From Desulfofustis sp. (GTDB lineage Bacteria > Desulfobacterota > Desulfobulbia > Desulfobulbales > Desulfocapsaceae): DNA of 11,246 nucleotides. Below, piece by piece: positions 7,005 to 11,246 of this stretch. The position numbers and the translations under genes were made by a program. The stretch's first letter is position 1. Each line of letters starts with the position of its first letter. The stretch is taken from positions 1 to 11,246 of the forward strand of contig JARFQM010000126.1 in NCBI GenBank assembly GCA_029287755.1. Reading direction: 5' to 3'. The notes under the pieces were generated by a model. It ran no database searches. It had not been told where the DNA came from and saw nothing but the letters and a program-made list of their open reading frames with translations.

Positions 7005-9599
7005 TTGACTGAGCCAATATCCATCGCTGACTTGACCAAGTTTGAGCACGGCGGCAATGTCCACAAATTTGGGACTGAAGCCGCTGCAGGCAGGGAATTT
7101 CTCGATTTCAGCGCCAACCTCAACCCTCTTGGTCCTCCTCCGTGGCTCCGCTCCCTGATAAACCGAGATCTGCATCTGATTTCCCACTATCCTGATCCAC
7201 ATTGTGAAGCACTGGTTGAGACAATCTCAGATTGTTATCAGGTGGATCGCGACATGATCGTGCCGGCCAACGGTACCACTGAACTGCTCTATATGCTGCC
7301 TTCGATAGTGGTGCGCAGGAAGGTGCTGATCCCGGTGCCCTGCTACGTGGATTACATAAAGGTCTTTGAAGCACACGGTTGCGACGTCCAGCTCATTATG
7401 CCTGAATCTGAAGATTTGTTGGCACCGCAGATAGATCTTCTGGAAGGTGAACTTAACGGGGGAGAGACGGTAATATTCGGTAATCCGGTAAACCCGATCG
7501 GATCGTTGATCCAAGACGATCAGGTTGTCGCCCTTGCCAAGAGGAACCCGGAGACTCTGTTTATCGTCGATGAAGCCTTCCACGACTTTGTCTCACCTCA
7601 CACCACGGTGGGAGGGAAGGCGGTCAATATCATCACCCTCAACTCGCTCACCAAATTTTTCTCCATTCCAGGTCTGCGTGCCGGATTTGGCATCTTTCCA
7701 AAGGAGTACCTGCAGCGCCTCGAACTGCTGCTGCCGCCCTGGTCGGTAAACGTCCTCTCCCAGAAAGTGGCGGCACAGTGCCTCCAGGACGAGGATTATT
7801 GCCGCCGCACCATTTCGGCATGTTCTGAGCTGCGTAATGAGCTGCAACAGCAGCTGGCAGCATTCGCTCAACTTACGGTGTTTGACTCCCTGGCCAATTA
7901 TCTGCTTGTTAAGCTCGGTGACGGCCTCAGTGCGGAAAAACTTTATCGTCAATTGTTGCAGAGAGGGATAGTAATCAGGCGCTGCGGCAACTATCAGGGG
8001 CTGGGGGACAGCTATATCAGGGTCGCCGTCAGAGCCCGGACCGACAATGGTCGACTGGTCCAGGCACTCGACGAGGTGTTCAACTCATCGACCAGGAGTC
8101 CAAAAACAGTTGTTCGCAGGGCCCGGACCATCATGTTTCAGGGCACCTCCTCCAATGCCGGCAAGTCAATACTGTCTGCGGCTCTGTGCCGGATACTGGT
8201 GCAGGACGGGTACCGGGTGTGTCCGTTCAAAGCCCAGAACATGTCTCTCAATTCCCATGTCACCGCCGACGGTGGTGAGATGGGAAGGGCGCAGGTAGTC
8301 CAGGCTCAGGCGGCTCAAGTCGAGCCCGATTGGAGGATGAACCCGGTGCTTTTGAAACCGAACAGCGATACGGGCAGTCAGGTGATCGTCAACGGCAGAC
8401 CGGTCAGGAACATGAATGTCCGGCAGTACCACGCTTTCAAGGATGAAGCCTGGAAAGCCGCGAAGGCAAGTTTCGACGAGTTGAGGATGGAATATGAGGT
8501 AATTGTCCTCGAGGGCGCCGGCTCACCCGGGGAGGTCAATCTCAAACGCCATGACTTTGTGAATATGAAGATGGCACGCCATGCGGGCGCCCCGGTGCTC
8601 CTGGTGGGAGATATCGACCGGGGAGGTGTCTATGCTTCGTTTGCCGGCATCATGGATGTGCTTGAAGAGTGGGAGCGAAACCTGGTTGCCGGTTTCGTGG
8701 TCAACAAGTTCAGGGGTGACCAGTCGCTTCTCGAGGATGCCCATCGTTTCGTTGCCGACCACACGGGCAAAGAGGTGCTGGGCGTGGTTCCCTATATGGC
8801 CGACCTGTCGATTCCCCAGGAGGATTCGGTTTCCCTCCGGGAAGGGTTTTACCGGGACTGGGGAACCGGTGCCGACCAGGTCGAGATTGCGGTTATCGAT
8901 ATTCCCCACATATCCAATTTTACCGATATCGATCCGCTTTATCACGAGGCCGATGTAAATATCCGATTCGTCTCCGACAAACATCTTATCGGCAGACCTG
9001 ATGCACTTATCCTGCCCGGCTCGAAAAATGTTGCCGGCGATCTTCACTATCTCCGGGAGCGGGGGATGGATGAGGCCATCCTTGACTATGCCCGTCAAGG
9101 CGGCACAGTGGTGGGTGTCTGCGGCGGCTACCAGATGCTTGGCAGGGAACTCAGAGACCCTCACCGCATCGAAACCAGCGCTGAAACCATGGCTGGGCTT
9201 GGACTGCTCGAAGTCGATACTGTGCTGGCTCAAGAAAAAACTTTGGTCAAGCAACAGGGAACTCACCTCGAATCCGGTGAAAGAATTGTCGGTTATGAAA
9301 TCCATCATGGTAAAACCAGCACCAATCTGCGGCCGGTCCTGCAGTTCGACGACGGTCAAACCTGTGGGTGCAGCAGCGCCGACAATCGAATATGGGGGGC
9401 CTACCTGCACGGCATATTTGATAAAGACAGGTTCAGGCGCTGGTTCATAGACCGGCTTCGGGTGAATAAGAAGCTGTCCCCGAAAGGTGATGAGGGAACC
9501 AGCTACAACGTTGATAAAAGCTTGGATGAACTCGCCGACCTGATCAGATCAAGCGTCGACATTGAAAAAATTTATGGGCTGATGAACCTTGAGAGCTGA
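7005..9599 (+). CDS. Fused CobD (threonine-phosphate decarboxylase) - CobQ (cobyric acid synthase)
   Basis: One uninterrupted frame of 864 residues encodes two B12 enzymes. Residues ~10-355 are a PLP-dependent class I/II aminotransferase fold like Salmonella CobD, which makes (R)-1-amino-2-propanol phosphate from L-threonine phosphate. Visible are HGGN, FSANLNPLGPP, FGNPVNPIG, VDEAFHDF and SLTKFFSIPGLRAGF, with Lys217 as the expected Schiff-base lysine. A short basic linker (~356-374) leads to CobQ (CbiP), which amidates side chains b, d, e and g of the corrin ring using glutamine and ATP. It begins at IMFQGTSSNAGKS and includes PFKAQNMSLNS, VLEGAGSPGEVNL and the class I glutamine amidotransferase part, with Cys706 in GVCGGYQMLG and His802 in AYLHGIF. 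Both halves keep their catalytic residues, so both are probably active. The start is TTG. The gene follows cobS by 25 bases and overlaps cbiB by 11. Confidence 0.95.
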   Translation: MTEPISIADLTKFEHGGNVHKFGTEAAAGREFLDFSANLNPLGPPPWLRSLINRDLHLISHYPDPHCEALVETISDCYQVDRDMIVPANGTTELLYMLPSIVVRRKVLIPVPCYVDYIKVFEAHGCDVQLIMPESEDLLAPQIDLLEGELNGGETVIFGNPVNPIGSLIQDDQVVALAKRNPETLFIVDEAFHDFVSPHTTVGGKAVNIITLNSLTKFFSIPGLRAGFGIFPKEYLQRLELLLPPWSVNVLSQKVAAQCLQDEDYCRRTISACSELRNELQQQLAAFAQLTVFDSLANYLLVKLGDGLSAEKLYRQLLQRGIVIRRCGNYQGLGDSYIRVAVRARTDNGRLVQALDEVFNSSTRSPKTVVRRARTIMFQGTSSNAGKSILSAALCRILVQDGYRVCPFKAQNMSLNSHVTADGGEMGRAQVVQAQAAQVEPDWRMNPVLLKPNSDTGSQVIVNGRPVRNMNVRQYHAFKDEAWKAAKASFDELRMEYEVIVLEGAGSPGEVNLKRHDFVNMKMARHAGAPVLLVGDIDRGGVYASFAGIMDVLEEWERNLVAGFVVNKFRGDQSLLEDAHRFVADHTGKEVLGVVPYMADLSIPQEDSVSLREGFYRDWGTGADQVEIAVIDIPHISNFTDIDPLYHEADVNIRFVSDKHLIGRPDALILPGSKNVAGDLHYLRERGMDEAILDYARQGGTVVGVCGGYQMLGRELRDPHRIETSAETMAGLGLLEVDTVLAQEKTLVKQQGTHLESGERIVGYEIHHGKTSTNLRPVLQFDDGQTCGCSSADNRIWGAYLHGIFDKDRFRRWFIDRLRVNKKLSPKGDEGTSYNVDKSLDELADLIRSSVDIEKIYGLMNLES

Positions 9600-10605
9600 G
9601 TTCACCCTCTACGTTCAGCTACTGATTGCGCTGGTCGCCGATTACGGGCTCGGGGATCCCCGCTTCCTGCCCCATCCGGTGAGGTTCATCGGCCAGCTCT
9701 GCGTCTTCTATGAGAGTTTCACCAGGGAAAGTCTAACCTGGCTGTCCATGAAGAGCAGAGGCGTCATCGCCTTTTTCCTTGTCCTGCTGACGACCATGGC
9801 GGCTTTGGCAGTATTCTTCCTGGCACTGCTGCACATAGCGGAGGGAGCCGCTTTATTGGGGGCCCTGCTGGTATGCTTTTTCTGTATCGCCGCCGGTGAT
9901 CTGGTCGCGCACAGCAACAGCGTCTACGCTCACCTGATATCAGCCGATATGGGTGGTGCTCGCCAGGCCGTTGCCCTGATGGTCGGCAGAGATACGGCTG
10001 CACTTGATGAGGGAGGCGTCTGTCGGGCCTGCGTCGAGTCGGTCAGTGAGAATATGGTTGACGGCATAACCGCCCCTCTGTTCTGGATCTTCAGTGGAGC
10101 GATTGGTGGAGCTTTTTCCCAGCTTAACCCACTCATAGGCGGCGCCTGCGGCGCCATGGCTTACAAAGCGATCAATACGATGGATTCGATGTACGGCTAT
10201 AAAAATACACAGTATCTCGAGTTTGGCTGGGGCGCCGCGCGAGTGGACGACCTTGCCAATTTTATTCCAGCCCGGTTGAGCGGCCTGTGCCTGATCGGAG
10301 CGGCGTATCTGCTCAGCTTCGACGGCAGAAATGCTGCTAGAATATATAAAAGAGACCGCTTGAGAAGCAGCAGCCCCAACAGCGGTCACAGTGAAGCAGC
10401 GGTTGCCGGGGCCCTGAACATAGAGCTTGGCGGTCCGTCTCTTTACTTCGGCCGGGTCACGTGCAAGGAGTATATTGGCGAAGGGCTGGGGCGGGTAGAA
10501 CCGGGTGACATCAAAAAGGCGAACAGGCTTGTTATTGTCGCTTCGCTTATTTTCTTTGGCCTTTGCTGCATACTCCATCTGTTCCTGGCGACGGTTCTTC
10601 GATGA
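9589..10605 (+). CDS. cbiB: CbiB, adenosylcobinamide-phosphate synthase
   Basis: CbiB (called CobD in the aerobic nomenclature) is a membrane enzyme that couples aminopropanol (phosphate) to the f-propionate of adenosylcobyric acid. The 338-residue protein has the family blocks DYGLGDPRFLPHPVRFIG near the N-terminus, SVSENMVDGITAPLFW, INTMDSMYGY and the C-terminal SPNSGHSEAAVAGALN with LGGPSLYFG. Several hydrophobic segments are present. The start is TTG at 9589, inside the end of cobD-cobQ. An in-frame TGA at 9583-9585 and the lack of other start codons before the conserved DYGLGDP block leave no other choice. It uses the product of the CobD half of the upstream fusion as substrate, which fits translational coupling. 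The stop overlaps the start of cbiA in an ATGA. Confidence 0.95.
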   Translation: MRAEFTLYVQLLIALVADYGLGDPRFLPHPVRFIGQLCVFYESFTRESLTWLSMKSRGVIAFFLVLLTTMAALAVFFLALLHIAEGAALLGALLVCFFCIAAGDLVAHSNSVYAHLISADMGGARQAVALMVGRDTAALDEGGVCRACVESVSENMVDGITAPLFWIFSGAIGGAFSQLNPLIGGACGAMAYKAINTMDSMYGYKNTQYLEFGWGAARVDDLANFIPARLSGLCLIGAAYLLSFDGRNAARIYKRDRLRSSSPNSGHSEAAVAGALNIELGGPSLYFGRVTCKEYIGEGLGRVEPGDIKKANRLVIVASLIFFGLCCILHLFLATVLR

Positions 10606-11246
10606 GCATCATACCTGCATTTATAGTTGGCGCACCCAGAAGCGGCAGTGGTAAAACCACTCTGACCATGGGGATCGTGGCGGCCCTGGTGAAGCGGGGA
10701 TTGAAGGTGCAATGCTTCAAATGCGGTCCCGATTTCATCGACCCGACCCTGCACCGGGCGATTACCTCGAAAGACTCATATAATCTTGATTTAAAAATGA
10801 TGGGGCCTGATTGTTGCCGGCGAACATTTACAGAAAAAAGCCGGGGGGCCGATGTCGTCGTGGTCGAGGGAGTCATGGGGCTGTTCGATGGAGGTGAGGC
10901 CAGCACCGCTGCCCTGGCTAAAGTGTTGGATCTGCCCGTCCTGCTGATTGTCGATGCGGGTTCGGCAGCTGAAAGTGCGGCCGCGATGGTGCTCGGATTT
11001 CAGAAATATGATCCGCAACTCACCATCGGAAAGGTGATATTCAACAACATAGGCTCACCCAGACACCGCCAGCTGATCGAGGCTGCGGTTTCAACCCGCT
11101 GCGACCTCGATTATGTCGGTTTTTTCGGCCGTGATCGCACCTATCATATACCGGGGCGTCATCTTGGCTTGCACATGGGCAGCGAGCAGCCGCTCAGCGA
11201 CGAGGGGCTCAAAGGGTTGCTCGAAGCGGTGGAGAGAGAACTCGAT
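10602..11246 (+). CDS. cbiA: CbiA, cobyrinate a,c-diamide synthase (3' truncated by window end)
   Basis: CbiA uses ATP and glutamine to amidate the a and c side chains of (cobalt-)cobyrinate. The 215 residues visible are the N-terminal ATP-binding (dethiobiotin synthetase-like) part. They include the P-loop VGAPRSGSGKTT with Lys18, CFKCGPDFIDPTLH, VEGVMGLFDGGE (residues 88-99) and the RHLGL segment near the end. The frame is still open at the last base. The C-terminal glutamine amidotransferase domain, about half of a protein usually ~450-460 residues long, must lie beyond the window. Hydrogenobyrinate a,c-diamide synthase CobB is the aerobic counterpart and cannot be excluded from sequence alone, but the cbiG/cbiH context favours CbiA. 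The ATG overlaps the cbiB stop (ATGA, 10602-10605), indicating coupled translation. Confidence 0.94.
   Translation, partial: MSIIPAFIVGAPRSGSGKTTLTMGIVAALVKRGLKVQCFKCGPDFIDPTLHRAITSKDSYNLDLKMMGPDCCRRTFTEKSRGADVVVVEGVMGLFDGGEASTAALAKVLDLPVLLIVDAGSAAESAAAMVLGFQKYDPQLTIGKVIFNNIGSPRHRQLIEAAVSTRCDLDYVGFFGRDRTYHIPGRHLGLHMGSEQPLSDEGLKGLLEAVERELD

Noticed and set aside
8523..9410. 295-residue open frame on the minus strand
   Set aside because: It lies opposite the CobQ half of the fusion, which has all family motifs on the + strand. The minus-strand translation shows no recognisable family.
1..11246. CRISPR array, tRNA, rRNA, insertion sequence or defence system
   Set aside because: No regularly spaced repeats, cloverleaf sequences, transposase or phage-like genes were seen. 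The region is ordinary biosynthetic coding sequence apart from the points listed.

Overview
The window carries a one-strand block of cobalamin (vitamin B12) biosynthesis genes. It is preceded by a truncated tRNA-modification gene (tsaE) and a YcaO-family gene. All real genes lie on the + strand and are packed with overlaps or gaps of a few tens of bases. The only sizeable non-coding stretch is the ~128 bases between tsaE and ycaO. The gene content and the use of CbiG/CbiH indicate the anaerobic (early cobalt insertion) B12 route. A moderately GC-rich anaerobic bacterium is likely. A deltaproteobacterial sulfate reducer such as a member of the Desulfobulbales would fit the CobD-CobQ fusion and the overall protein flavour, but that placement is an inference from memory and not a demonstrated match.

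Layout: positions 7-40 are not genomic. They match the Illumina Nextera read-2 transposase adapter, so the window starts at an untrimmed contig end and the first gene (tsaE, genomic from 41/42 to 356) is artificially truncated. A YcaO protein with C-terminal TPR repeats (485-2239) follows after a short gap holding a possible weak promoter. Only 5 bases after it begins cbiG (2245-3228), then cbiH/cobJ (3186-3962), cobC (3967-4545), cobU (4555-5088), cobT (5110-6177), cobS (6206-6979), a fused cobD-cobQ gene (7005-9599), cbiB (9589-10605) and the 5' part of cbiA (10602 to the window end).

How they fit together: CbiH and CbiG act on the corrin ring (ring contraction and delactonisation). CbiA and the CobQ half amidate the ring side chains. 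The CobD half makes aminopropanol phosphate and CbiB attaches the linker. CobU activates cobinamide to the GDP form, CobT makes alpha-ribazole phosphate, CobS joins the two halves and CobC removes the phosphate. The nucleotide-loop half of the pathway is complete here. The other corrin-ring enzymes (CbiK/X, L, F, D, E/T, C, J) and the corrinoid adenosyltransferase are not in the window and must lie elsewhere. No cobalamin riboswitch is recognisable.

The points most worth a second look are the adapter-made N-terminus of TsaE, the YcaO-TPR gene sitting directly in front of cbiG, and the single-polypeptide CobD-CobQ fusion.
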